In this document: piece after piece, positions 9,383 through 18,500 of the stretch | How the letters are laid out: each line of letters opens with the position of its first letter | Position numbering within the stretch: the first letter of the stretch is position 1 | Assembly (NCBI RefSeq): GCF_004116265.1 | Contig: NZ_QOUX01000046.1 | Location: 744,001-808,000 of the forward strand | Source of the DNA: Anaerobacillus alkaliphilus | Lineage (GTDB): Bacteria; Bacillota; Bacilli; Bacillales; Anaerobacillaceae | Length of the DNA: 64,000 bases | Direction: 5' to 3' | The notes under the pieces: model-generated | Databases searched by the model: none | What the model was told of the DNA's origin: nothing | The model's input: the letters and a program-made list of their open reading frames with translations, nothing else | Made by a program: the position numbers and the translations under genes

Positions 9383-10135
9383 TTACTCATTCTCAACATT
9401 CATTGATAATGACACCATACCAGAAGGACCATCATTGTGAACTGCCATAATTACATCCTTCGTTAAAACGGTTCCTTCTTTGATAAGTAGGTCGCCATTT
9501 TTACTGTAAATATCTTCAGTCACTTTCTTTCCTTCAAGTAAGGAAATTTGACGCTCCAAAAATGTTTGTGAAAGATCTTCTTCTTCACCCTCAAGCTCAG
9601 GAGTAAATTCTACTTCCTCATTTCGTTGTGAACCAGTATGAATTTCATCAACACTTGCCATAAAATACTGATCCGCATCTTCATTAACAATTAAAATGTC
9701 TTTTCCAAAAGTGAGAACTTGGTTTGATGACAAGAAAACATGCTCATTGTTGTAAGAAAGTTCTAACGAAACAATCGAACCATTATCATCGTTTACATAT
9801 AACTCTGTTACTTGTCCTAATAATTGACCTTTTTTCGTCATCATTCTTGCGCCAATTACTTTTATATTTTTCGTTACCAACTGATTTGCAATTGGAATTT
9901 CAGTTAAATCAATAATATTCATTTCACTTTCAACAGTTAACGCATAGTCACCTACACCAATAACTTTTTTGAATGGTATTGCTTTTACACTAACCTGCCA
10001 ATCTTCATGATGAATCGTAATAAAATCTACCGTACCTTGATCAGGGTTTACAACTAAAGACTTAACTGTTCCGAGTTCTTTACCATCGTTAATACTTATA
10101 ATAGGTAATCCTATTATTTGTTTACTCGTTTTCAT
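9383..10135 (-). CDS. PRC-barrel domain protein in pil operon
   Basis: 250 residues with no membrane segment. It holds two PRC-barrel-like units: 'QIIGLPIISINDGKELGTV' at the start and 'KVIGARMMTKKGQLLGQV' near residue 92. A C-terminal helical tail contains 'EGKKVTEDIYSKNGDLLIKEGTVLT'-like sequence (here about residues 203-228), which resembles the short beta unit found before HD-GYP or other signalling outputs. PRC barrels are small adaptor domains. It lies 14 bases upstream of the VanW-like gene and 81 bases downstream of the acidic membrane protein, so it is probably cotranscribed with pil genes. Exact role unknown. Confidence 0.75.
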   Translation of the reverse strand: MKTSKQIIGLPIISINDGKELGTVKSLVVNPDQGTVDFITIHHEDWQVSVKAIPFKKVIGVGDYALTVESEMNIIDLTEIPIANQLVTKNIKVIGARMMTKKGQLLGQVTELYVNDDNGSIVSLELSYNNEHVFLSSNQVLTFGKDILIVNEDADQYFMASVDEIHTGSQRNEEVEFTPELEGEEEDLSQTFLERQISLLEGKKVTEDIYSKNGDLLIKEGTVLTKDVIMAVHNDGPSGMVSLSMNVENE

Positions 10136-10216
10136 TAAACGTCACCACACCTATCTATTTTATCTTACAAATTTCTACACATCTTTGCTAATGAGCTTAT
10201 TTTACCATGAAATTAG

Positions 10217-11554
10217 TCATAGTTTGTCATAAAACTTTTCTAAAAAGAACAAAATTTCCGCTTGAATGATTGGTTTATCACTGAAACGTTCATTTAAGCC
10301 CATTAATAATAGGGCTAATTTTTGATATTGCTTACTTTCAATATAGTAGTCACGAAGCAATGATGCAAAGGTATAATAATCCAAGTCATTTAAATCCTCA
10401 TGAAGATGTTCTTGAATTAAACTTTCATATTCAGTAGCTGGGACTCTTGTTTTGTACCAAGCTAGCTGATCTAGAAGAGTTTCTTGTAGTTTGCGATTTA
10501 ATTGCTTTTGAGAATGTTCCACTTTACGAATGACTTCTTCTACTTGTATTTCATCAACGAAAAAGTCTGTTTCATAAGGTACAGTTTCAACTAACTCATC
10601 TTCTCCACTAGTAGTGAGTGAGTAAACCTCATCTTTTACTAAGGGAACCGTAAAGTCTTCAACTAAATCCTCAATATCACTAAGTTCGGTAGTTGCAGCC
10701 ACTTCTGCTAAAAGAACATCAAGTTCTAGATCGTCAACAATGGTGAAAGGTCTTATATTTCCATCTTCCTGTTCATCTACTGGAAATTCTTCTAAGTTTT
10801 CATTACTGTTCGAGACTTTAGCTTCAACTTCAAATGGTCCATTTGTTTCAGTTTCTTCAGAAACTTCATCTTCTAATTGGGCAAAAACGTCCATTCGAGC
10901 TTCAAGGAATTCATATGATTGTTCATCGTCGCTTTGATTAGTATCATCTTCAATTAGAGTTAATTGATCTTCATGAAGGATTTCTGCTTCATCCTTCGTT
11001 TCATTAAAATTACGTATTTCAATCTCTTCTAATAATTGATCGTTTTCTTCTATCTGTTCTTGAAGTCCTACAATGTCAATTTGGTTATTCTCCAAAAGTT
11101 CATTCGTTTCCTTAACTTGCCCTTCATCTATTAAATTTTCGAGGTAAGCCTTTACTGGGAGACTTTCTCCTTGTAATGTAGATAGTTTCTCGTCTTCAAG
11201 ATTTTCTACCTGAGGGTTTTCATCTACAAATGGTTGAATGATCACCGTTTCATCAACAACATCAGATTGCACGAATCCTTCTTCTGAGCTTCTGTCGTCC
11301 TCTGGTTTAGTCGAACTGATGGCAAATACCTGTTTTTTTGTAAATATGTACGTTACTAAAAATAGTACTAAAAGCAGAATTAACACAGCTTGCCATAGAT
11401 CAAAGATTTTCCTACTAACAATGAATAAGTTCGAAAAAATAATTGCCGATATTACATAGATTGTTTTTTGTAATAAGCCTTGTCCTAGAGGTAAGAAATA
11501 GAAGACTAAAAAAAGAATACCCCCGCCAATTAATGTCAAAATAACGTACTCCAA
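10217..11554 (-). CDS. unrecognised membrane protein with long acidic region, first gene of pil operon
   Basis: 445 residues, not recognised. Three hydrophobic stretches lie in the first 75 residues. They are followed by about 250 residues extremely rich in Glu and Asp (many 'EE', 'DE' and 'EEIE' runs, probably disordered) and a C-terminal helical domain of about 100 residues that starts near 'HSQKQLNRKLQETLLDQLAWY' and has TPR-like texture. TTG start at 11554 with GGAGG seven bases upstream. It is the first gene on the minus strand of the divergent pil region and probably leads the operon. A role as pilus assembly scaffold or regulator is a guess. Confidence 0.7.
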   Translation of the reverse strand: MEYVILTLIGGGILFLVFYFLPLGQGLLQKTIYVISAIIFSNLFIVSRKIFDLWQAVLILLLVLFLVTYIFTKKQVFAISSTKPEDDRSSEEGFVQSDVVDETVIIQPFVDENPQVENLEDEKLSTLQGESLPVKAYLENLIDEGQVKETNELLENNQIDIVGLQEQIEENDQLLEEIEIRNFNETKDEAEILHEDQLTLIEDDTNQSDDEQSYEFLEARMDVFAQLEDEVSEETETNGPFEVEAKVSNSNENLEEFPVDEQEDGNIRPFTIVDDLELDVLLAEVAATTELSDIEDLVEDFTVPLVKDEVYSLTTSGEDELVETVPYETDFFVDEIQVEEVIRKVEHSQKQLNRKLQETLLDQLAWYKTRVPATEYESLIQEHLHEDLNDLDYYTFASLLRDYYIESKQYQKLALLLMGLNERFSDKPIIQAEILFFLEKFYDKL

Positions 11555-11662
11555 GTATACACCTCCAAATAACCACTATTTTCACTATTATTCGACACTA
11601 TTGTATATTATTTTATTGTATAATAAAGTTACATATTTTGAAAGATGAGGTTTAATCATTTT

Positions 11663-12295
11663 ATGGACAATTACTTAAAAAGTAAAGAAGGTTTCACATT
11701 ACTCGAAGTGTTGTTGGCACTCGTCATTCTAGCCATCTTAATTGTTCCAGTTTTTAACTTCTTCATGCAATCGATGAACTACTCTAAGTATAATCAACAA
11801 AAAAATGTCGCCACTTATGCCGCAAGAAATGCACTAACTTATTTAGAAAATGTAGAGTTTGAGACTTACAAAACTTTTTATGAAACTATAAAAACAATGG
11901 ATAATCTTACGAATGACGCCGTTGGAAATAAGATCATCACTTCTGAACTTCTGTGTGAAGGTAAAATTGATGCAGTTGAAAATATCTTTAACGTTGCAAA
12001 ACTGCATCCAATTATTACTGATGATGGCCGACTTGCACCGGAAAATGATTTAGATAGTAAAACAAAATGTTTATCCTTTTTCAAACCCGAAATAAATGGG
12101 ATCGAGTATTCCATCATCCTTCAGTTAAAGGATTTTGAGCCATCAATCGATAGTCCAATTGATGCCACTACTCTTCAAGATCTCCTTATTTCAGTTGAGG
12201 TTCATGCTACGTGGGTGAGCGGACTAAGAGAAAGAAAAACTGAAACATTGCGAGGTTTTATTAGTCATGAAAAAATCCGTTATAAATTATTTTAG
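11663..12295 (+). CDS. type IV prepilin-like minor pilin (PilV/PilI-like)
   Basis: About 210 residues. A short leader containing 'LKSKEG' is followed by FTLLEVLLALVILAI, a class III prepilin signal with Glu at mature position 5. The rest is a soluble domain with two Cys residues near the middle that could form a disulfide. An upstream in-frame ATG at 11645 exists, but GAGG (11647-11650) can only serve the ATG at 11663. The 3' end overlaps the next gene by 29 bases. It is the first of three divergently transcribed minor-pilin genes. Specific PilV orthology is not provable here. Confidence 0.85.
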   Translation: MDNYLKSKEGFTLLEVLLALVILAILIVPVFNFFMQSMNYSKYNQQKNVATYAARNALTYLENVEFETYKTFYETIKTMDNLTNDAVGNKIITSELLCEGKIDAVENIFNVAKLHPIITDDGRLAPENDLDSKTKCLSFFKPEINGIEYSIILQLKDFEPSIDSPIDATTLQDLLISVEVHATWVSGLRERKTETLRGFISHEKIRYKLF

Positions 12296-12917
12296 TAACT
12301 CGAAAGGAATAACCCTAATTGAACTCCTTATTGCCCTATCTATATTTTCAGCTATCTCCGTTGTTCTTTATCCTGTCCTTACAAATGGTATAAAAAACTA
12401 TCAAGCTATTAATAGTGAAGTACAGTTAAGAAGCGAAGCTGATTATATGGTTGGAAGGATCCTTAATGAAATCTACCTTTTCTTCCCTGACGCTGTTGAA
12501 CAAGTAAGTGATCACAAAATCGTTATGAAACGGTCTTTCGATGGAGATAGCACTGGGGGATCAATCTCTAGGTATTCAGTTGAATATGGTATTATTGGAA
12601 ACCCTAGAGTCAAAAAAAATGAAACATTAGTACTAGAGTTTAACAACAACAATCTACACTTAATTAAAATTGATGATCTAGCTAATGAAGAAACGATAAA
12701 ACTTAATAGTGAAAACATCAAATTACTAACAAAAGAAAATCAATCGTTAGATCTTGAAGCAATGTTTGAAGATTATTCGAAAATTGAGTTGTTGGATTGT
12801 CCTACGGACCGCCCTTGTAAAAATGGGTCATTAAAGATTACGTTAGTTTTAGACTTTGTCCAACTCGAAGGAAAGAGAAACGATCCAATGAAGTTAGAAA
12901 GTACTTTTGGTTTTTAG
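12267..12917 (+). CDS. type IV prepilin-like minor pilin (PilW-like)
   Basis: 216 residues. The leader MKKSVINYFSNSKG ends in Gly, followed by ITLIELLIALSIFSA with Glu at mature position 5. The globular domain has one Cys pair close to the C-terminus ('DCPTDRPC') able to form a small disulfide loop. It begins inside the preceding minor-pilin gene, 29 bases before its stop, and ends 11 bases before the next gene, so the three are probably translated as one unit. Confidence 0.87.
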   Translation: MKKSVINYFSNSKGITLIELLIALSIFSAISVVLYPVLTNGIKNYQAINSEVQLRSEADYMVGRILNEIYLFFPDAVEQVSDHKIVMKRSFDGDSTGGSISRYSVEYGIIGNPRVKKNETLVLEFNNNNLHLIKIDDLANEETIKLNSENIKLLTKENQSLDLEAMFEDYSKIELLDCPTDRPCKNGSLKITLVLDFVQLEGKRNDPMKLESTFGF

Positions 12918-12928
12918 GAGTGACACAG

Positions 12929-14539
12929 ATGATAAATAATGAAAGAGGATCAGCTCTTCTTCTTGTCTTACTCATGTGCGTAGTTCTCACCGTGCTCGGA
13001 TTGGCGATTTTAGGAAACACCTTAAATGATGCTAAACAAACCAGTTATCGAGAAGAAGATATAGTGACTATTCATGAGGCACAGAAGTCAATAGAGGAAG
13101 CACTTGCACTAATTAAAGTAACGTTTGATTATAAAGGTGAGATAATACCACTAAGAGAACACAACCAGATTACCGATGATTTTCTGGCGCCATTTAAGGT
13201 TGAAGATTTCACCTACAATGGTTCCCCTTCAAGTTATGTGATCTATATACCTGAAGATACTCCTTTTGATCGTAATCGCGATTTTTCAAGAGAATTTGTT
13301 ATTCTAACTCGAGCGAAAAATTCTAATGGCCGGATTGTAGAGTTTAGTCAAAAGGTATATCTCTCTGCTATACCTAGTTTTCTATATTACGCAATTGGAT
13401 CAAGTAAAACACTTAATTTTAACGGTGCCTCAACTATCCTTGGTCACGTTTATGCAAGGAATAGCCTTGTAATCAGGGATGTTGCTGATTACATCTATAG
13501 TGGACCGCAGTCAATTGATACTGCCTTTCCTTATATAAAAGGGGAAGTAGTTATTGACCAACCAAATAAGAAATTCGTCTTTAAAAACAATGAATATCTC
13601 CTTACACCTACAACTGCAGCTTACTATAATGCTGAAAGTGAAAGCCAAATAGAAATTGGTGAGATTGATTTCTTTAATGATGTCGACGTTGAAAAAACAT
13701 TTGTTGATAAATACAACGACATTGCCTTAACGAATTTACAACACCCGGATCATATACCGTATACAAATCCGACTGGGGGATTTGAGGAATTTACTATAAC
13801 TATTGAAAATGCAGAAGATGTTAATTTTAATCAGTTGATTGAAGACAATTGTAACTTATATAATAAATGCTCGTTAATAATTAATATTGAGGATGGGGAT
13901 TCGTACACACTTGGGAAAGATTTAACAGTCCCCATGGGGCATTGGGTAGTTATTAATGGAGATTTGCTAATCCAACCTGATGATCCTAGTAACGGTTTAA
14001 CTGTTGATGGTAATCTCTTAGTAAATGGCAATGTGACGATTATTGGACAAAATTTAAAGTTCGACTCAACAATCTTTGCCCGTGGCAAAGCTTTCATCTA
14101 TAGTGCGAATATTCAAAAGAAAGATGAAACGCAACATTCATTAATTTTATTTTCAAATAATGGACTAGAAGTAACTAGAATTAATGAATTTGATCAGTAT
14201 ACAAGTGAAAATGAGATCAATGCCTTCTTATATACAGCAAGTGATGCAACCTTGTATGGAGTCGGTTCAAAAGTAAAAATAAACGGTGGGATATTTGCTG
14301 AAGGAGATTTATTTGTTAACGCAGTGAGGGGTGAAGTAGAAAAGAACAGCTCCACTATTGAGTATCTGCCCGGGCAAATAGACCAGAAAAGTTTAGGTAA
14401 AGAAACTTCAAGGTTTTATGTAAACCATACCCCTGAAATTTTAACACCTGCTTATTCTAGCTCAAAAGCATATAACGGTTTACCCAGGACAACGAGTTTT
14501 AATATCCTTTTAGATCGTAGGGAATTTAACCGTAAATAG
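12929..14539 (+). CDS. PilX-like pilus protein with beta-helix-like body
   Basis: About 536 residues. The N-terminus (MINNERGSALLLVLLMCVVL) resembles PilX/GspK-like minor pilins: a short basic leader, then G-S-A-L and a hydrophobic helix, lacking the usual Glu5. From about residue 150 onward the chain has repeating short strands with Gly/Asn turns ('LLIQPDDPSNGLTVDGNL', 'LLVNGNVTIIGQNLKF', 'VKINGGIFAEGDLFVNA'), like bactofilin or right-handed beta-helix rungs. I chose ATG 12929 (AGGAG eight bases upstream) over the GTG at 12920. It could be a tip-complex subunit. The large body is unusual for a minor pilin. Confidence 0.75.
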   Translation: MINNERGSALLLVLLMCVVLTVLGLAILGNTLNDAKQTSYREEDIVTIHEAQKSIEEALALIKVTFDYKGEIIPLREHNQITDDFLAPFKVEDFTYNGSPSSYVIYIPEDTPFDRNRDFSREFVILTRAKNSNGRIVEFSQKVYLSAIPSFLYYAIGSSKTLNFNGASTILGHVYARNSLVIRDVADYIYSGPQSIDTAFPYIKGEVVIDQPNKKFVFKNNEYLLTPTTAAYYNAESESQIEIGEIDFFNDVDVEKTFVDKYNDIALTNLQHPDHIPYTNPTGGFEEFTITIENAEDVNFNQLIEDNCNLYNKCSLIINIEDGDSYTLGKDLTVPMGHWVVINGDLLIQPDDPSNGLTVDGNLLVNGNVTIIGQNLKFDSTIFARGKAFIYSANIQKKDETQHSLILFSNNGLEVTRINEFDQYTSENEINAFLYTASDATLYGVGSKVKINGGIFAEGDLFVNAVRGEVEKNSSTIEYLPGQIDQKSLGKETSRFYVNHTPEILTPAYSSSKAYNGLPRTTSFNILLDRREFNRK

Positions 14540-14551
14540 CCTATTAACATG

Positions 14552-14591
14552 AAAACACCTTACAAAACGTTTCCGTTTTGTAAGGTGTTTT
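14552..14591. terminator. bidirectional rho-independent terminator
   Basis: Perfect 18-base inverted repeat (14552-14569 and 14574-14591) with a 4-base loop and A/T-rich flanks on both sides. It separates the plus-strand minor-pilin operon from the convergent ankyrin gene, whose stop codon overlaps its right arm. Confidence 0.9.
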
Positions 14592-15435
14592 AATTTAATA
14601 TTTTAACAATTTGCAAATGGCCCCACTCTTCAGCCATTTGTTGAGGTGTTTTATCGTCTTCGTTAACAATATGACGATCTGCTCCAAATTCAATTAACAA
14701 CTGAACCACTTCATAGAAGCCTTGTTCGGCAGCAATATGAAGTGGTGTTCGCTTGTGAACATCTAACTCATCAACAAAGGATCCACTCTCTAAAAGAATT
14801 TTAGCGCTATTTGGATAACCACCAAGTGTAGCTACATGCAGAGGAGTAAAGCCACGTTCATTTTTTGCCGTAACATCTGCATGGCTATCTACTAGCATCT
14901 TAATAATGTCATCAAAGCCAGAATAGGCTGCTTCATGAAGAGCGGTCCAGCCATTGCTATCCTTGAAGTTAACATTGACGTCTTTTTCAAGCAACAATTC
15001 AACAATATCAGTATGACCAAAGCGAATTGCTTCTAATAAAGGTGGCCAGTTCATAGGGCCGACCTCATTAAGATTGTAGCCACCTTTATCAATCATTAAT
15101 TTTGCTGTTTCTGAGTCACCTCTAAAAACAGTCTCGATTAATAGATTATTGTCCTTTAAAGTCTTATAATTATAATTTGCTCCATGCTCAATAAGAAGCT
15201 CTGCGATTTCAAAATGTTCAATGAAAATAGCATAATGAAGTGCTGAAAAGCCGTCTTCATTTTCTACATTAGCATTTACGCCTTCCTTTAATAGAGTTTC
15301 TACTTCTTCATAATCATCCAAAAGGATATGATAGAATAAACTCTGCAGTTCCATTGAAGTAGGTTCTTTTTTGGAACAAGAGACAGTTATTAAGCTACAA
15401 ATGATGATTGCAAAAATCAAGTATTTCTTTTTCAA
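14590..15435 (-). CDS. ankyrin-repeat lipoprotein
   Basis: 281 residues. A lipoprotein signal peptide ends in the lipobox TVSC with Cys at residue 20, so the protein should be membrane-anchored on the outer face. The rest is a row of about seven ankyrin repeats with typical 'G.TALH.A...G' cores ('GFSALHYAIFIEHFEIAELL', 'GWTALHEAAYSGFDDIIKML', 'GFTPLHVATLGG', 'KRTPLHIAAEQGFYEVVQLL'). Ankyrin arrays bind proteins, and the partner is unknown. It is convergent with the pil minor-pilin operon and downstream of the DUF5057 protein gene, separated by a terminator. Confidence 0.85.
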   Translation of the reverse strand: MKKKYLIFAIIICSLITVSCSKKEPTSMELQSLFYHILLDDYEEVETLLKEGVNANVENEDGFSALHYAIFIEHFEIAELLIEHGANYNYKTLKDNNLLIETVFRGDSETAKLMIDKGGYNLNEVGPMNWPPLLEAIRFGHTDIVELLLEKDVNVNFKDSNGWTALHEAAYSGFDDIIKMLVDSHADVTAKNERGFTPLHVATLGGYPNSAKILLESGSFVDELDVHKRTPLHIAAEQGFYEVVQLLIEFGADRHIVNEDDKTPQQMAEEWGHLQIVKILN

Positions 15436-15456
15436 GAGAATTACTCCTTTTAAGAT

Positions 15457-15489
15457 AAAAGGCTGACAAACATTGATTGTCAGCCTTTT
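15457..15489 (-). terminator. terminator of DUF5057-like gene
   Basis: 13-base perfect stem (15457-15469 and 15477-15489) with a 7-base loop. On the minus strand the right arm ends in TTTT. It lies between the stop of the large secreted protein gene and the ankyrin gene. Confidence 0.8.
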
Positions 15490-15506
15490 ACGTTTTTTCT
15501 AAGAAA

Positions 15507-18500
15507 CTACCACCTATCAGAACCTATCCTAACACCATTGTTACCCCCAGGGTTATTGCCATTATTCCCACTACCTGGCTCAATAACGATGATATCAATG
15601 GTCGTCTTAATCTTATCGTCATCCTCCGAAGTGATAGTTATAGTAGCTGCTGGAACAATAACTAACTCGCCGTTTACTGTTTTATAACGAACTTCAATCC
15701 CTCTAACCCTACCGTGGTTATCTACATTTGCAAAGCCAGAACGATTGGATGTAAAGGAAACTTTTTTATTCGTAGCATTACTTGGTGTAAATGTTAGCTG
15801 AATATCTTTCGTTTTACCTTTTTCTATAAAAATCTTATCGTCAGCATCAATGCCTGTTAATGGTATCTTTTTCACTGTTACAACTGCCGTAGCAGTTCTT
15901 TCTAAGCCATTAACCACTAGTTTAGCAGTAATTGTTGCTGTACCTTCTTTTTTACCTTCTACTCTACCATTTCCGTTAACTGAAGCTACACTAAAATCAG
16001 AGCTTGTCCAGGAAACATTGGTTATATTATCTGAAACGGTACTAGATTTATATAGTTTCGCTTGCAAGTTAATAAATTCTCCAATAGCTATTTCAGTTTC
16101 TTTTGGATCAATACTAAATTGCTTCACATTAATAGTACGTGTTGCGGTAAACTCTTTTCCTCTATAAACAATTCGTGCTCCTATAACTGCATTCCCAGGC
16201 TTTTTAGCCACTAATCTACCGTCATTATTTAGTTCGATGATATCGTTTCCTTGAATGATTGACCACTCCACTGTACCTACATTAACGCCATCTGGACTCG
16301 TTTTTATTGTGTAGGTTTGTTGATCACCAACGAATAGATCTGAACTGCCTTGAACTTGAATATTTTCTAATGGAAGAATAGCCGCAACATTTAAACTATG
16401 TGTGAATGGTACACCACCATTGACACCATCAACATCCTGTACAGAGATTATAATGGTTGCATTTCCTTCTTGATGAGCTGTAATAGAACCATTTTGGTCA
16501 ATAGAAATCACACTTGGATTACTTGATGTCCAGATTGCGGAGTTAACTGCCTCAGCTTTATTTGTTGCGCTGTCTGGTATAATATCAAATAACAAACGCA
16601 CCGGACTATGGCCAACAAAGATCTCATTTGTTGTCGATCTAATTTGAACACCTGTTATCGGTTGTACAACTTCTAATGCAATGGCATTAAACGGAATTGA
16701 ACTTTGTGTACTATTTCCCAACTGGTAATGCAACATTGATTGATCCATTACGTAAACACCTGGTTGATTACTCTTTATAGTATATTCAACCACTACAGGT
16801 TGATTTAACAGTTGTTTTAACGTCATATCTGCAAGGGTAATTGTTACATTTGTTCCAAGACTGGTATCCTGCTTAGTAATATTTGTTTTATTCGTTACCA
16901 AATTAATTCCTTTCGGAAGAAAGTCTTGAATTTTAATATTTGATAACGTTATATGATCCATTTCAGTTGTGTAATCTTTAAACCTTAAATACACTCTTCC
17001 ATTACTCTTTTCAAACATTTCAAAAATACCAATGTCTTTAACAGGGATATCTTTGCGCCCATTAGGGTAATCCTCCACGATCGGTAAGTAAACAATTTTT
17101 GTTTGTCCATTTAGCCATCTTTTTACTGTTTCAGTCATGTTCATATTACCAGGCTCAGTCGTAATTGGTTGATTAATGACAACGTCTAATCTTTCTTCAG
17201 CCAAAATCATGGCAGCTAATCTGCTAGCACCACTACCATCATTTGACTCAACCCAACCATAGTTGCCCTGTGAATTACCATCTGCTACAGGTATTTCTAA
17301 ATCTGTTAAATGTTCTTTAGCAACTGCATAAGGAAACACCTTTCCTTGTTGCGCTTTTCCATCACTTATCAGGCCAGAGGTATTATTTAAAGAGATAGAG
17401 TACGTAACTGTAACTGACTCATCAATAAGAGCTCTTGTTTTATTTACCGTCTTACTAATATTAAGTTCAGCTTCTTGAACATTAATAATTCTTTCTCGAA
17501 TTGCAATCGCCCCTGATGAGTCCTCAACTTCAATTCTTATTGTTGTTGTTCCTACTGTAAGATGTTCATGTCCAATTGTGTAACGTACTATTGCACCGTT
17601 TGCCACTTGATTATTCGTATAAATAGGTTCTTTGGAGTTATTAATGTAAACTCTAGTTTTTAGTTGCCTATCTGTTAGATCTAAATCAAAAGCTTCATAA
17701 ACTAACTCTAAATTTTGACTACTTAAATGGTGTCTTCCCTCTCCTGGTGAAATAATATTCATCCCTGGCGCAGTGTTAGCACCTAGAAATGCCCTGAACA
17801 TCGTGTTAACAAACAACTTTTGCTCTTCATCAGGAAAGCTATTATTCGTATGACCAGTACCAGAGAATGTCACTGTTCCTTTAGAATAGGTATAGTAATG
17901 ATTCCAACTATCATCTACATCCCTAGAACTTCCAGTAATATTATACCAAGGAATAACACTCGGATCTTCTAAATTTAATGTGTAATATTGGTTATGAGTT
18001 GTCGCAATTTTAATGTTGTCAGCAAGATTATATGGGAATTGAGTTAATAAACCACTATTTACTTTTTTGGTATTAGTAGTAGATGCACTTGCACCTCTAC
18101 CTAAATTTGTCTTAGGTGCAATTTGGCCTGTTATTGGTTGAAAATGATCCTTCCAAACTTTAATTGAGTTATCTCTTGTTCCATCAATGGTATCATGAGT
18201 AAACATCACACTTTGTCCAGTATTAATAAACGCTTGAACTGACTTTGCTGCATTTCCTGTCAGTGTTGTATTTCGATCGTAAGAGTCATTAAAACCAAAA
18301 ATAATCATGTTATAGTTACCATTTAGCTTTGTATGAGAAAACCTGTGAGCCGAGTCAGTAAAGTTTTGCATACTTACAGTATCAATATGAATATGGTAAT
18401 CATTTGTAGATAAGTAAGATTGGTTCATATTTTGAGATCTTGTCAAACGGCTATTATCGTTTTCACCACTAGTTACCTGTAAAACTTTGATATTGACCTT

